Source: Entamoeba histolytica HM-1:IMSS (taxonomy: Eukaryota; Evosea; Mastigamoebida; Endamoebidae). From it: 16,810 nt of DNA. The notes beneath the pieces were generated by a model. It worked only from the letters and a program-made list of their open reading frames with translations, ran no database searches and was not told the origin of the DNA. The position numbers were made by a program, and so were the translations under genes. The stretch lies in NCBI RefSeq assembly GCF_000208925.1, contig NW_001915169.1, positions 1-16,810 of the forward strand, in the 5' to 3' direction. Of this stretch, positions 15,551 to 16,810 are shown piece after piece; position 1 is the stretch's first letter, and each line of letters begins with the position of its first letter.

Positions 15551-16810
15551 AATTCAAGCTTCGACTCTCCCAGTTATTATCTGGTTATGACGGTGTATTT
15601 GAATTAGAAATGTATTAGGTAAAACTGCAAAGGGTGTAGCAAGATATTATGATAGAATATTACATGGTGTAATATAAGGAAGTACTAAAGTGTGGGTAAG
15701 ACTAAAAGAAAATTAAACATAATAATATAATGGGAATGAAATACTCTCTTCTCTCATTCATAAAATAAAGAAAAAAGGAAAAAGAAAATGTTTAAAATTA
15801 AGATAGAAAATAAACAAAAGGATAAAAAGAAGAAATAAGCAGAAGAAGGATGAGAAGACATTAATAAGAAAAAATAAAAGAAGTGATTTTAACAATTTGC
15901 AAGAAAAACATAAATGATAAGTTAAAGAAAAAGATTACTCTTTTTAAAAAACAAATAACTCAGGGATTTGATTAATCTCGGCTAAACTAGGAAGAATATA
16001 TGAAAAATCTATTAACACTTAATTAAGTAATTTTTAATTATTCAATGAGTTAATTCAAATAAGAAATTGTAAGAAATGACAATTCTTGTATAATGTTTAT
16101 TATTGATATTTAATGGTAGTTTGTATTTATTAAAAGAAATCAAAACATAATTAAAGTATAATTATAAATATATTCGAATATTAATATGTTAGTATGAAGT
16201 ACTAAAATAAAAGTAATACTATACATTTTTATTATGTTCATTCAAAGAATTTAATTGAAAATGATTGAATTGATTATTTTATTTTGGTCTTATTTTATTC
16301 TTCTTGATAAACACAAATTAATAATAGAATATAAGAATAATTAATAAAAGAGTAAGAATGATGAAATAGAAACAAAAGAATAAGTATTTTGTTCAATGGT
16401 TTATGATAATTTTAGAATATACCAAACTAATTTTCAAAGATTTTTGGTAGTAGGCATTTCATATTTTTGTTTACCAAATTTAAAATATTAAAAGACTGAA
16501 ATAATCCCAAGAAACACAATTTTGTTATAAATAAAATTTGATAAGAAAGGAAAGAAGATATTTAAAGAAAAAAAGACCAGAACTTCAACCAAGAAATCAT
16601 AATACATATATGAATACATTAAGTATAAAGTAAGAGATGAAGGACATGATTAAGAAAGAAGAAGCTAGTAATTAAAAGAAGTGAAAGTAAGAAGAAGTAC
16701 AAAACAGGGAATATAAAATAGGAAGAAATAAGCAAGAGAAAGTTAAGAGACTCTATCAAACAGATAGAGGAGATGAATAAAGAAATATAAAAAGAAAACA
16801 AAAACATGTA
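15551..16810 (+). repeat. Right arm of large inverted repeat (cut by window end)
   Basis: Inverted copy of 766-2025 with about 99.8% identity (two mismatches seen in 1,260 bp). It starts at AATTCAAGCTTCGACTCTCC, 158 bp upstream of the TLDc gene's start codon, and runs off the end of the window. Reading outward on the plus strand it has the same decayed coding character as the left arm read on the minus strand. The spacer between the arms is about 13.5 kb and holds all six intact genes. Confidence 0.92.
15603..15716 (+). pseudogene. Short coding relic near inner edge of right arm
   Basis: Plus-strand reading of the right arm gives the same relic as 1860-1973 on the minus strand. The in-frame TAA stop at 15675-15677 lies between HGVI and GSTKVWVRLKEN. 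The stop is identical in both arms, so the damage came before the duplication, or the arms have been homogenised since. No family recognised. Confidence 0.35.

Overview
The window looks like nuclear DNA of an Entamoeba species; I cannot tell which one. The basis is a very A+T-rich base composition, compact intron-free genes with A/T-ending codons, and GAAC-type motifs just before two or three start codons. The content also fits: a RhoGEF-PH-FYVE protein, a coiled-coil TLDc protein, and a decayed LINE with an R2-like endonuclease tail. All family calls were made by reading translations and were not confirmed by a database search.

Layout. Positions 1-2025 are the left arm of a large inverted repeat made of decayed, formerly coding DNA. 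At least its inner 1,260 bp (766-2025) return in reverse orientation at 15551-16810, where the window ends. Between the arms lie six intact-looking genes. They are a Wntless/TMEM181-like eight-pass membrane protein (2417-3889, +), a UDP-N-acetylglucosamine pyrophosphorylase (5224-6429, -), an alpha/beta hydrolase of the monoglyceride-lipase type (7928-8758, -), a DH-PH-FYVE Rho exchange factor (8901-10796, -), a secreted histidine acid phosphatase (11463-12725, -) and a coiled-coil TLDc protein (14209-15393, -). A 5'-truncated, mutated LINE (about 4023-5217, +) fills the gap between the 3' ends of the first two genes.

The genes do not form an obvious pathway. Most concern membrane, secretory or phagocytic biology: sugar-nucleotide supply for GPI anchors, glycoproteins and chitin; PI3P-dependent Rho signalling; a secreted phosphatase; lipid hydrolysis. 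That is ordinary for this parasite genus. Long gene gaps (6430-7927, 10812-11462, 12779-14208) are low-complexity A/T sequence in which I found no further genes.

Most unusual features. The near-perfect inverted repeat shares the same disabling stop codons in both arms. The LINE relic has damaged key residues that can all be explained by C:G to T:A transitions. An identical 15-base start-site motif sits before two unrelated genes. I did not find convincing evidence of a wholly new biological system.
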